Source: a bacterium (lineage in GTDB: Bacteria > Electryoneota > Electryoneia > Electryoneales > Electryoneaceae). Taken from it: a stretch of DNA of 64,000 bases. This document shows positions 1-8,262 of this stretch, piece after piece; positions within the stretch are counted from its first letter, which is position 1, and each line of letters starts with the position of its first letter. A program made the position numbers and the translations under genes. The stretch lies in assembly GCA_020444425.1 (NCBI GenBank), contig JAHLLB010000009.1:1-64000 (forward strand), read 5' to 3'. Under the pieces are notes generated by a model. It had not been told where the DNA came from and did not search any database. It worked only from the letters and a program-made list of their open reading frames with translations.

Positions 1-405
1 CATGGTACAATTACTCAGCTCTCACGTCAAGAGCTAATTAGGGATAGGTCCTTAGATAATACAGTTACAGATATTGGTGCGTTCTACTTTGATCAAAGTG
101 GATCAAGCGTTCTGCGACAATTCAGAAAAGAGTATCCGTTGGAGTTCATTTTAATACATGCCTACCCGAATCCATTCAATGCATATACCACGATTACAGT
201 CAACCTGCTGGAATCCGTACCCTTGACGTTGACGGTTTACAACGTTACGGGACAGCTGATAAAGACGCTCTATGAAGGTAACTTGTCTGCCGGCATGCAC
301 AGGTTTCCGTTGAATGCCACGATGCTATCTAGCGGCACCTACCTCGTGAACGCCACGGTTCCCGGGAAGATGAACAAGGTTCAAAAGATTACGATGCTCA
401 AGTAG
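1..405 (+). CDS. T9SS type A sorting domain-containing protein, 5' end outside window
   Basis: The frame is open from the first base, so only the last 134 codons of a larger exported protein are present. The visible N-terminal part has DIGAFYFDQ, a short motif often seen at the end of right-handed parallel beta-helix surface proteins. After it comes a complete C-terminal sorting domain of about 80 residues (AYPNPFNAYTTI, VYNVTGQ, LSAGMHRF, SSGTYLV, QKITMLK). Such domains direct proteins through the type IX secretion system to the outer surface and are removed on export. The passenger cannot be identified from what is left; the beta-helix idea is inference. The stop is followed 147 bp later by a terminator-like hairpin. 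Confidence 0.85.
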   Translation, partial: HGTITQLSRQELIRDRSLDNTVTDIGAFYFDQSGSSVLRQFRKEYPLEFILIHAYPNPFNAYTTITVNLLESVPLTLTVYNVTGQLIKTLYEGNLSAGMHRFPLNATMLSSGTYLVNATVPGKMNKVQKITMLK

Positions 406-552
406 TGATGACTTGAATCGTTCTCAGACAGCATATTCGCGACGGGCAACCATTTGTAGTACGCACTATCCTCGACAATGCCTCGCCGTTCGACAGGCCA
501 GTCGTCAGCAGCAGATGACCCCAGCGAAGCGTCCCACGTATGACTCGCAACT

Positions 553-576
553 AGCCACTGGCAACGGTGGCTTTTT
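553..576 (+). terminator. Probable rho-independent terminator
   Basis: An 8-bp stem with one G-T pair (553-560 with 565-572) and a GCAA tetraloop is followed by a run of five T on the plus strand. It probably ends transcription of the T9SS gene at 1-405. The rest of the 309-bp gap 406-714 shows no convincing gene. Confidence 0.55.
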
Positions 577-714
577 ACTTGTTGTCTTTTCTCGAACGGA
601 CTGTTGCGGTGTTGGGCCATCCTTGTTGATACAAATTAGCTTATCAGCCTCAAGGCATAATTATTGCTGGAAATCGCTGAGATAGATCGTTTTGAGACAG
701 GGGGAACAAGATCG

Positions 715-1389
715 ATGGATTTCATGAATCAACCGCCGGTCAAGCCGGAAATCAGTCCGGACACGTTGGAGCAGTGGCAAGGGATCGTTGATCTCGCGGC
801 GAAAATCATGAATGTCCCCGCCGCGTTGATCATGAAGGTTCACCCCGAGCAGATCGAGGTCTTTGTCACCAGCGAGTCAGACGGCAATCCGTATGAGCTG
901 AATGAACTCGCCGAACTGAACACCGGTCTGTACTGCGAAACGGTGATGAAATCGGACGACAAATTGCTCGTCCCCAACGCCTTGAACGACCCCGATTGGG
1001 ATGACAATCCCGATATCAAGCTGGGCATGATCAGTTATCTCGGTTGGCCGTTGCACTGGCCCAGCGGCGACATTTTCGGCACGATCTGTGTTCTCGACAA
1101 CAAGGAGAACGCCTACTCCGCCGACTATGTGGAGCTGCTTCTCCGGTTGCGCGACTCGGTCGAACTCCAGCTCAAGCAGCAGCAAACCATCGAGCAGCTG
1201 CAATCGGCGCAAAAGACCATCGAGGAAATGTCCGAGCTGATTCCGATTTGCAGTTATTGTCATCAGATCCGTGATGATCAGGGGTTCTGGGAAAAGCTGG
1301 AAACCTCCTTCTACAAATCCCGAGGGATGAAATTCACCCACAGCATTTGTCCCTCGTGCATGGAAAAAGAGTTCAAGGATCTGTATTAG
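715..1389 (+). CDS. GAF-domain sensor protein with C-terminal four-cysteine module
   Basis: This is a 224-residue soluble protein without signal peptide. Residues about 20-150 read as a GAF small-molecule-binding domain (GMISYLGWPLHWPSGDIFGTICVLD is spread across its core strands). A short helical, probably coiled-coil stretch (about 145-172, rich in Q and E) leads to a C-terminal module with paired cysteines CSYC and CPSC about 30 residues apart, around IRDDQGFWEKLE. The same module ends many bacterial PAS, GAF and receiver proteins; its role is not established, though the cysteine spacing would suit a metal or redox site. There is no kinase, GGDEF or HTH output. The ATG at 715 is chosen because GGGGGA lies just upstream; a TTG further upstream lacks a ribosome site. 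Confidence 0.8.
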   Translation: MDFMNQPPVKPEISPDTLEQWQGIVDLAAKIMNVPAALIMKVHPEQIEVFVTSESDGNPYELNELAELNTGLYCETVMKSDDKLLVPNALNDPDWDDNPDIKLGMISYLGWPLHWPSGDIFGTICVLDNKENAYSADYVELLLRLRDSVELQLKQQQTIEQLQSAQKTIEEMSELIPICSYCHQIRDDQGFWEKLETSFYKSRGMKFTHSICPSCMEKEFKDLY

Positions 1390-1408
1390 ACCGCCAGTAA
1401 GAGTAAAG

Positions 1409-1428
1409 CAGCCGCCATCCGGCGGCTG
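1409..1428. terminator. Hairpin between convergent genes, likely bidirectional terminator
   Basis: A perfect 8-bp GC-rich stem (CAGCCGCC/GGCGGCTG, loop ATCC) sits between the stops of the GAF gene and the hydrolase gene that converge here. T-rich bases follow on both strands, but neither run is long. Confidence 0.5.
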
Positions 1429-1463
1429 TTGAGTTCCTGATTGCAGAGTGAGCTGAGGCTGAC

Positions 1464-2435
1464 TCACCCCTGAATCTCCAACGTCCGGTCCGAATTCGCC
1501 ACGACCGATCCCTTCTTGATGCAGTTCGCCAGGTGTTCGAACACATTCCCCGGCTTGATCGACTTCTTGTTGTTCTGGTTGATGAAGTAGGTATGGCCCT
1601 TGGGCGGATCGTAGTCCTGGTTGACGAAGCCGGCGTCGATGGAGTAGACGTTCTTCGGCACCTTGTCGAGGTCACGCGGGCCTTTGTGTCCCATGCGCAA
1701 CGAGCTGATGCGGTTACCCTTGTTGACGGTCTTGCTCGCACGAAGCGCGAGGTCGTCGGCGGCGTGATACACAACCAGGTTGCGGCAGATGTCCGGGATG
1801 TATTCGCCCGGCTTGCCTTCCTCGAGGGTATCGTGACGGATGTCCGCGGCCATCAGGAAAATGTTGCGGAACAAGAGTGGCGGGTGGCCGAACTGGTCGT
1901 GGTCGACCCAGTCCCGGGTTGCCCCACGGAACACCCGGTTCCCCATCGAATGGCAGAGGACGTTGATCCGTTTCAGGCACATGATATCTTTCGCGGCGAG
2001 ATTGTTGCGCCAGTCGTCAAACTTGCCGAGTGCCCGTGCGAAGGCAAACGCGCTGGCATCCGCCGCACGCTGATCATCAAAGTAGTCCTTGAGGATACCC
2101 TTGTCGTCGTCGCACGGCCAGATGATCGGAATCACCTCAACCAGGTTCTTCTGGTAGTCGTTGAAGAACTTCTGCAGGTATTCAACAAGTGGGAAGATGT
2201 TCGGTTCGGGCAGGTTGCTGAAGCCGTGTACGAAGAACAACACCTGTTCGGCTTTGGAATTCCGCAGCTGTTCCATGAAGCCGTCCGACTTGATTTCCCG
2301 GTACTCGCCCGGCGCCGTGCGTTCACAGTAGTACAGGTGCTGGCAGGCGCTGTTGTCGCTGATGCTGAAGTCGACCTTGCGGTTGAGTCGTGAGCGCACG
2401 GATTGCCGCAGCGCCCGGTTGGTGATAAACAACAT
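1464..2435 (-). CDS. Alpha/beta hydrolase, DUF900-like
   Basis: This 323-residue protein has an alpha/beta-hydrolase core: the oxyanion strand VLFFVHGFSN (residues 65-74) and the nucleophile elbow NVLCHSMGN with Ser163. A candidate acid is in YHAADD and a candidate His in GHTYF near the C-terminus. This arrangement resembles the DUF900 group of esterase-like proteins. No signal peptide is visible, so it is probably cytoplasmic. The substrate is unknown. The ATG has a good ribosome site (AAGGAG, nine bases upstream). It is divergent from the nucleoside phosphorylase gene, sharing the 187-bp gap 2436-2622. Confidence 0.8.
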   Translation of the reverse strand: MLFITNRALRQSVRSRLNRKVDFSISDNSACQHLYYCERTAPGEYREIKSDGFMEQLRNSKAEQVLFFVHGFSNLPEPNIFPLVEYLQKFFNDYQKNLVEVIPIIWPCDDDKGILKDYFDDQRAADASAFAFARALGKFDDWRNNLAAKDIMCLKRINVLCHSMGNRVFRGATRDWVDHDQFGHPPLLFRNIFLMAADIRHDTLEEGKPGEYIPDICRNLVVYHAADDLALRASKTVNKGNRISSLRMGHKGPRDLDKVPKNVYSIDAGFVNQDYDPPKGHTYFINQNNKKSIKPGNVFEHLANCIKKGSVVANSDRTLEIQG

Positions 2436-2622
2436 GTGAGTTCTCCTTGTAAGGGTGGTGGTAGAAAGTTAGACGTGCCGAACAAAAAGAATCCCAAGCC
2501 GGGGGATGTTGTACTGATCGGAGAGTCCGGGTGGAATTCGGCCCACAGACGGGTGTTGTCTGCATTACCTTTGCGGGACGACAAAAAAACATGCGATGGT
2601 TTACGATCTGTTGGGAGTGAAA

Positions 2623-3426
2623 ATGGTCCTCGAGCATCTCGAGTTGGGTGATTTCAAAGCGGAATACGCCATTCTGACCGGCAACCCGAAGCGGGTGGAG
2701 CAGTTGGCGAAGCAGTTTCATGAACCGGTGCTGGTGACTGACCGGCGCGGGCTGGACACGTGGCACGCGAAGTTCGCGGCGGACGATCCGCGCGAGCTGT
2801 TCATCGTCGGAACCGGGATCGGCAGCCCGTCACTGGCGATCGTGTTTGAAGAGCTGGCGGTGTCGGGCGTGCATTCGTTCATCCGCGTAGGAACCTGCGG
2901 CCCGTTGCAGGACCATGTCGGAGTCGGCGATATCGCCGTGCCGACGGGTGTCGTGCGGGATGAGGGAACGACGCTGGCGTTTATCCGTGAAGGCTATCCG
3001 GCGGTCGCGAATCACGAGCTGTTGTACGCGCTGATGCAGGTCAAGGAGAACGTTGACCACCCGATCCATATCGGCGTAACCCATGCCAAGGACAGCTTTT
3101 ACACGCAGAAGCCGGAGTTTAATCTCGATCAGGATGCGGTGCGCAAGCACTGGAAGAACATGCGCAACGCCGGTGTGCTGGTAACGGAGATGGAAAGCTC
3201 GGCGCTGTACGTTCTGGCGTCCCTGCGGCGTTGCCGTGCGATGTCGGTGCTGGTGGTGGCGAGCATGGACCGGAAGAATCCGAAGACGGCGCATGGGCTG
3301 GATGTCGCGGCGGGTGTCGCGCGGGATGTGTTCAAGATCGCCGCGCCGTACAAGGTACCCTCGAACTACCACTTCCCGCGAGTGGATGAGTCGCTGCTCG
3401 ACGACCTCATGGAGGGGAAGTTTTAG
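2623..3426 (+). CDS. Nucleoside phosphorylase, uridine phosphorylase family
   Basis: The 267-residue product matches the hexameric nucleoside phosphorylase family that splits a nucleoside with phosphate into base and ribose-1-phosphate. Visible motifs are ILTGNPKRV (phosphate-binding glycine loop), FIRVGTCGPLQ, GVTHAKDSFY and the purine/pyrimidine nucleoside signature EMESSALYVLA. FIRVGTCG, VTHAKDSFY and EMESS line up best with uridine phosphorylase Udp. The ATG at 2623 is preferred because GGGAG lies six bases upstream and the protein then begins where Udp does; an in-frame ATG at 2596 would add nine residues. Base specificity cannot be told from sequence alone. Confidence 0.88.
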   Translation: MVLEHLELGDFKAEYAILTGNPKRVEQLAKQFHEPVLVTDRRGLDTWHAKFAADDPRELFIVGTGIGSPSLAIVFEELAVSGVHSFIRVGTCGPLQDHVGVGDIAVPTGVVRDEGTTLAFIREGYPAVANHELLYALMQVKENVDHPIHIGVTHAKDSFYTQKPEFNLDQDAVRKHWKNMRNAGVLVTEMESSALYVLASLRRCRAMSVLVVASMDRKNPKTAHGLDVAAGVARDVFKIAAPYKVPSNYHFPRVDESLLDDLMEGKF

Positions 3427-3464
3427 GTTGGTAGTCGGTAGTCGAACGTCGAACGCATTGAATA

Positions 3465-3503
3465 CAAAAAAAACCGGGGACACTTACTCTGTAAGTGTCC
3501 CCG
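3465..3503 (-). terminator. Strong rho-independent terminator of the T9SS gene (GGGACA palindrome)
   Basis: A perfect 13-bp stem (3475-3487 with 3491-3503, loop TCT) is followed on the minus strand by eight T. It lies 72 bp past the stop of the gene ending at 3575. The stem core GGGGACA/TGTCCCC is shared with other palindromes in this window (54441, 54477, 55402, 63346, 63937). Confidence 0.85.
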
Positions 3504-3574
3504 TCATCTATCCTCAGAACTTCTTTTGTACTCTATACTTCCTTGCTACAACCGACTTCTGTTCAACTTCCAGC

Positions 3575-5851
3575 TTACTTCATCAGGGTGACCTTCTGGA
3601 TCGCGTTCAGCTGACCCGGAACCTGTGCCTGAATGAAGTACAAGCCGCTGGCGAGGTTGCTGGCTTCGAAGCTGAAGTTATGCTGGCCGGCGGAGAACTT
3701 GCCGTTGGCCAACTGCGCAACCTGCTGACCCATCACGTTGAACACGGACACCGTCAAGTCGCTCGTTTCCGGCAGGGCGATCATGATCGAGGTGCTCGGG
3801 TTGAACGGGTTCGGGTAGGCCTTGTTCATCGCGTACGCGGTCGGCAGGGTCGCCGTCACGTTTTCATCCGAAGCAATCACGAATTCAGACGCATCCCAGT
3901 TGTCAACGCCGTCTGCGGCAACACCGGTCTTCTCAAACGTGAAGCTATCGGAGACCTGCAGGTTCGGGTTGTTCGGAACGCCCGCGATACCGGTGAACGT
4001 GTAGGTACCGGTCGGCGCGTTGCTCGGGATCGACTGGGTCTGGCCCGTCACGGTGATGTCCATGAACGGAGTCAGGTTGAACGGAATGTTCGCCAGCGGG
4101 CCGACAACGTTGCTGTTCGGCAGGGTGACGAAGGTCTGGTAACGCAGACCAGCCATCTGGGCCGGAATGGTGCTGACGAGCTGCGCATCGTAGACCACAT
4201 CGCCGCCGGACGGCGGAATCACGGTGTTGGTCGGAGTCAGGGTCAGGGTTACCGGATCCGGCTCGACGCCGCCACCGGTACCATACAGCGCGAAGTCATC
4301 AATGGTCACGCCGGAGTAGCCGTTCACCGAGCTGTCGGTACCATGACGGAAACCAAAGACCACTTCCTGGCCTTCATAACCTGCGAACGGAACCGTAACC
4401 ATTTCCCATGCACCGTTGGTGCCGGTGAAGCCAGCTTCGCCGCCAAGACCGGAAACGGAATCATCCGGATAATCACCTTCCGGAACCAATACCGTCCAGG
4501 TGGTGCCGCCATCAATGGAAATATTGACGTTGTAACCATCCCAGCCGGTTTCGTATTCGAACCAGTGGTAATAGGTCATGAACGCAGCCGGGCTTTCCAC
4601 CGTGATCGGGGTGGACATCAGCACGACATCCTGGCTGTTGTCGTAGTCGCCATCGAGGACCGTGCCCCAGGCGTAATCGCCGGAGTAGGCACCCGTCGGA
4701 TCAACCACCGGCATACCGTAGGCCCAGACACTGTCCGCGCTGAACGGTTCACCGTCGGTTTCGAAGTCGGTGAAGAAGGTCTGGGTCGGGGCCATCACCA
4801 TCTGGAAATCGAAGGTGTTGACGCCAGAAACCAGATCCACACTTTCCGGACCGAAGTTGAAGTAGTCGGTTGCCGTCGCGGTCACATTGACCGTCACCGG
4901 GAAGAGGTCGGTGATATTGTAAACGCCGCTTCCGTCTGTCGTGACAGTAACACCACCGGCTGTGACTTCCGCGCCGACAATCGGATTGCCGGTGTCAAAG
5001 TCAGTCACAGTACCCGTCAGGCTGGCATCTGCAACCACATCCGAGCTGAACTCGATCGCCAGGCTGTCGTACGGATAATCCGCGATGCTACCATTATACA
5101 GGACGGTCAAGCCAGTGCTGGCGTCATCGTTCTGCATACCGATGGTGCAACTGCTGATGTCGATGCCGGTTTCAACCGTCTGGTACTGAATGGTGATCGT
5201 ACCATCTTCGAACAGAATAATCTGCGCGGTCACGGATTCCTGCAGGGTAGGATCGGGGTTGCCCGCGTATTCATCCCAGTTCAGGAAGCTGAGAACGAGA
5301 GCGTTCTGATCGTTGACCATCATCGTCTCGTAGAGCAAGTCGGCATCCGTGGCATCGGCCGGATCGAGGTCATCCCAGAACCAGGCAATCATTGCGCCGT
5401 AGCTCGCATAGGGCATTTCGTAGTTGCTGAGGGAAATGTAGCCGTCATAGAACGAAATCGAACCGTTCGACTGAACATAGAAGTCGGTGCGGTCGGTCCC
5501 ATAGAACGGGAAGGAGAATCCCATCGGATACGGGCCACCATAGTTATCGTCGCTCATGTCGAGAATAACGCTAGTGCCGGTAGCAGTGATGTCGATCCAA
5601 CCAAAAACCGGACCGTCTGCCTCTTCACTGTCTTTGTAGATGTACCCGAAGTCATCCGGGCCGCCCGTGTTATCAATGCTATTACCACTGCCGTAACCAA
5701 TCTGGCTGAGGATAGCATCCTGTGCCTTGGTCAACTCAACACCGGCCTGATACGCGTTAATCGCGTCAACCGCATCAGCCTTGTTGATGTTCTCTGCAAC
5801 GGCAAAGCTGGCAATGCAGAGAGCGAGAACCACCACCAAGAGTTTCTTCAT
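3575..5851 (-). CDS. Large T9SS-exported multidomain protein (anchor-J/MAM-like, carboxypeptidase-regulatory-like)
   Basis: The 758-residue precursor starts with a clear signal peptide (KKLLVVVLALCIASFAVA). About residues 50-285 form a beta-rich domain with the pattern seen in cell-surface FCB proteins (FSFPFYG, NGSISF, WDDLDP). About 290-370 is a carboxypeptidase-regulatory-like Ig fold (LTGTVTDFDTGNPIVGAEV). About 375-545 is a MAM or choice-of-anchor-J-like jelly roll (FFTDFETDGEPF, ISIDGGTTWTV, VTIDDFALYG). A 120-residue stalk follows, homologous to that of three other exported proteins here, then the T9SS sorting domain (AYPNPFNPSTSI to QKVTLMK). No catalytic motif is seen; adhesion or matrix roles are possible. 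The ATG at 5851 has GGGAG five bases upstream; the overlapping GTG at 5854 is less likely. Confidence 0.88.
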   Translation of the reverse strand: MKKLLVVVLALCIASFAVAENINKADAVDAINAYQAGVELTKAQDAILSQIGYGSGNSIDNTGGPDDFGYIYKDSEEADGPVFGWIDITATGTSVILDMSDDNYGGPYPMGFSFPFYGTDRTDFYVQSNGSISFYDGYISLSNYEMPYASYGAMIAWFWDDLDPADATDADLLYETMMVNDQNALVLSFLNWDEYAGNPDPTLQESVTAQIILFEDGTITIQYQTVETGIDISSCTIGMQNDDASTGLTVLYNGSIADYPYDSLAIEFSSDVVADASLTGTVTDFDTGNPIVGAEVTAGGVTVTTDGSGVYNITDLFPVTVNVTATATDYFNFGPESVDLVSGVNTFDFQMVMAPTQTFFTDFETDGEPFSADSVWAYGMPVVDPTGAYSGDYAWGTVLDGDYDNSQDVVLMSTPITVESPAAFMTYYHWFEYETGWDGYNVNISIDGGTTWTVLVPEGDYPDDSVSGLGGEAGFTGTNGAWEMVTVPFAGYEGQEVVFGFRHGTDSSVNGYSGVTIDDFALYGTGGGVEPDPVTLTLTPTNTVIPPSGGDVVYDAQLVSTIPAQMAGLRYQTFVTLPNSNVVGPLANIPFNLTPFMDITVTGQTQSIPSNAPTGTYTFTGIAGVPNNPNLQVSDSFTFEKTGVAADGVDNWDASEFVIASDENVTATLPTAYAMNKAYPNPFNPSTSIMIALPETSDLTVSVFNVMGQQVAQLANGKFSAGQHNFSFEASNLASGLYFIQAQVPGQLNAIQKVTLMK

Positions 5852-6154
5852 CACTTCTCCCTTTCACTAAGGTAAAATCGCGATTGTTTGACACAACCGC
5901 AAACGAATAATCCTGACAAATGTTAAACTATGATTCCCAAAATCACAAAGTCAATTCAACAGCGCGATTTCCCAAAAAGTCTCGAGAGAACATAAATCTC
6001 CAGAAATCAGAAGTCGCCGCCGTATAATACGTACAAATACAGGTGTTTGTAGCACCTCCGCTCTCGGAGTTAGCGTGTGCTCCAATCGAGCAACTTAGCC
6101 ATAGCTAACAAAATCCTGACACGATCAGCGATAAACAGTAGTATTGACGAGTGA
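5852..6154. other. Intergenic gap between two T9SS genes
   Basis: About 300 bp, A/T-richer near the start codon of the gene at 3575-5851, whose promoter must lie here. No gene or clear sigma-70 boxes are seen. The far end holds the terminator of the next gene. Confidence 0.4.
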
Positions 6155-6187
6155 AAAACGGCCGTGAGCGACATGCTCACGGCCGTT
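6152..6187 (-). terminator. Rho-independent terminator of the three-repeat CBM-like gene
   Basis: A perfect 13-bp stem (6157-6169 with 6175-6187, five-base loop) is followed on the minus strand by T5 beginning inside the stem. It lies 53 bp past the stop of the gene ending at 6240. Confidence 0.8.
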
Positions 6188-6239
6188 ATTGTCAGACAGA
6201 AGTCCGAATTTTTGCTACCATTCGGACGAATCGTCCAGA

Positions 6240-8036
6240 TTACTTCATCAACGTCACTTTTTGCAACGTGTTCAGCTGGCCTGGAACTTCGGCGCGGATG
6301 AAGTAGATCCCGCTGGCGAGGCTGCTCGCGTTGAACGTGAAGTTGTGCTCACCGGCGTTGTACGTGCCATTCGCCAAGGTCGCGACCTGCTGGCCCATGA
6401 CGTTGAACACGGTCACGTTCAGCTCGCTGGCCTGCGGCAGCGCGATGGCGACTGCGGTGCTCGGGTTGAACGGGTTCGGGTACGCGGCGTTCATCGCGAA
6501 TTCGGTCGGCAGACCGGTCACTTCGCCGATGGTATCTTCAGCGATGATTTCCTCGCCTTCGATACCTTCCCAACCCCAGTTGCCGGTATTGGTACCGGTC
6601 GCGAGCTTCTCCATCGGGAAGGAGTCGCTGATGCCGATGAAGTTCGGGTAGTTACCGCCGTTGACGGAGATCGTGTACATGCCCGCCGGAGCCATCGCCG
6701 GAACGTTTACGTTGACATTCTGGAAGAACAGCTCGACACCCGGCTGCAGGGTGACCTGAACGGGCGCCAGGTTGACGGAGTTGCTGTTCGGCAGCGTCGC
6801 ACTGACCCACAGGTTCGCCTGGTACGGGTTGCCCAGGTTGTGGTGCAGGTGGACTTCAAACCAGATGTTGTCTCCGCCCGCCGGGACCGTTACCGGGGCG
6901 TTGTACGGGCCAACATACAGGTTCGCGATTTCGGTCGGTTCTGCCAGGCTGAACCACGCCGGCGCGAGGCTGATTTCGAGGTAGCCATCATTGTCGTAGT
7001 CCGGCTCGGTGCCGTCGGGGGTAAGGTTACGGTTGTCGAACGGACCACCGACCTGCTCCCACTCAACCGGATCAGCCTGATCGTTGTCGTAATCGATGAG
7101 GAACTTGTAATCGAGCTGGTTGCCCGGTTCGAAGTCGTCGAACTGGATTTCCGAGCTGTAGATCATCGATTCGCCGAGGCGTTCAATCTGGGTGTAGCCA
7201 TCCCAGTTGCCGATTTCAGCGCGGCCACCGCGGATGATGACGGCGTCCACATCCGGATCAAACACGCCAAGCGCTTCCTGCTGGGCCATGTTGACGCGGA
7301 AGGTGATTTCGTAGTTGGTCTGCACCGGGCTGTTGTTGTCGAACCAGACGACATCCAGGTCGAGGTCGGCGTCCACGACTTCCACGCTACGGTTGTTGAT
7401 GTTGTCTTCCCAGCCGGCATTGTTCGGATCGCCACCATACTCGACGACGAACTTGTAGCCGTAGGTGCCGGCGGCGAGATCGAGGGTGACGTCGTAGATC
7501 AGATCCTGATCGCCATCGGTCAGGTTGTCGCCAGCGCCCCAGCCATTCATGTCGCCACGGATCCCGACGGCGTCCACGTTCGGATCGAAGTTGCCGAGGT
7601 TCTGCCACTCGCTCATGTTCACGTGGAACGTGACTGCCCAGGTTTCGATTCCGGGCTGCTGATCGTCGAACCAGACCGTGTCGAGAATGAGCGGCTCACC
7701 CGCGACCTCGACAGAACGGTCGCCGATGGTGCTTTCCCAGACGACATCGTCCGGATCATTGGCAACCCAGATCACGAACTTGTAGCCATAGGTGCCGGCG
7801 TCAAGATCAAGGGTTGTGGTGTAGATCATGTCTTCATCCGGATCGACCAGGCCGTCCGCGCCAGCCCAACCGTTCATGTCGCCACGAATGCCAACTCCGT
7901 CCACATCCGGATCAAAGTTGCCCAGATCAAACTGGTAGGACATGTTCACGCTGAAGGTAACGTCGGTGGCGGTCGCCAGACCGGCAATAAGAAGAAGGGC
8001 CATGACAGCCAATGCAGAACGAGAAAGAATTCTCAT
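6240..8036 (-). CDS. T9SS-exported protein with three carbohydrate-binding-like repeats
   Basis: The 598-residue precursor has a signal peptide (MRILSRSALAVMALLLIAG). Three tandem repeats of about 105 residues follow (roughly 22-125, 130-235 and 240-350). Each has V(T/A)F.VNM..., GVGIRGDMNGW and GTYGYKFV or a variant, the layout of starch/glycogen-binding early-set domains (CBM20/CBM48-like, as in AMPK-beta). The third repeat is more divergent (IIRGGRAEIGNW). A stalk of about 120 residues and a complete T9SS sorting domain (AYPNPFNPSTAV to QKVTLMK) end the protein. There is no catalytic domain, so binding of surface glucan is the natural guess, but it is inference. The ATG at 8036 has AGGAGG eight bases upstream, which overrules the upstream in-frame GTG/ATG codons. 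Confidence 0.88.
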   Translation of the reverse strand: MRILSRSALAVMALLLIAGLATATDVTFSVNMSYQFDLGNFDPDVDGVGIRGDMNGWAGADGLVDPDEDMIYTTTLDLDAGTYGYKFVIWVANDPDDVVWESTIGDRSVEVAGEPLILDTVWFDDQQPGIETWAVTFHVNMSEWQNLGNFDPNVDAVGIRGDMNGWGAGDNLTDGDQDLIYDVTLDLAAGTYGYKFVVEYGGDPNNAGWEDNINNRSVEVVDADLDLDVVWFDNNSPVQTNYEITFRVNMAQQEALGVFDPDVDAVIIRGGRAEIGNWDGYTQIERLGESMIYSSEIQFDDFEPGNQLDYKFLIDYDNDQADPVEWEQVGGPFDNRNLTPDGTEPDYDNDGYLEISLAPAWFSLAEPTEIANLYVGPYNAPVTVPAGGDNIWFEVHLHHNLGNPYQANLWVSATLPNSNSVNLAPVQVTLQPGVELFFQNVNVNVPAMAPAGMYTISVNGGNYPNFIGISDSFPMEKLATGTNTGNWGWEGIEGEEIIAEDTIGEVTGLPTEFAMNAAYPNPFNPSTAVAIALPQASELNVTVFNVMGQQVATLANGTYNAGEHNFTFNASSLASGIYFIRAEVPGQLNTLQKVTLMK

Positions 8037-8262
8037 GTGTACAACCTCCTCACTACGGGTTATCCGATCGTGACGCCTATCCCCCGCCACGACTCATTGA
8101 GCATAGTAAGTTTAGTCTATTTCGGGTCGTCACGGCAAGTGAATCCGTAGTAGCCCAAAAAATGAGAGTTTGGTTAGACCAATCACGGTAGTGTTGAAAA
8201 AACAGGAGTTCTGGTACGGTAGAGATACCTTGTGTTTTTCGGTGCTCCCTTGGAGACTGGAG

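Noticed and set aside
3236-5875. Very long open frame opposite the T9SS gene (also at 6189-8150, 18262-20598 and 29026-31509)
   Set aside because: These mirror genes with clear domains on the other strand. Their translations are Arg/His/Val-rich with no recognisable motif, as expected from the high-GC third codon position.
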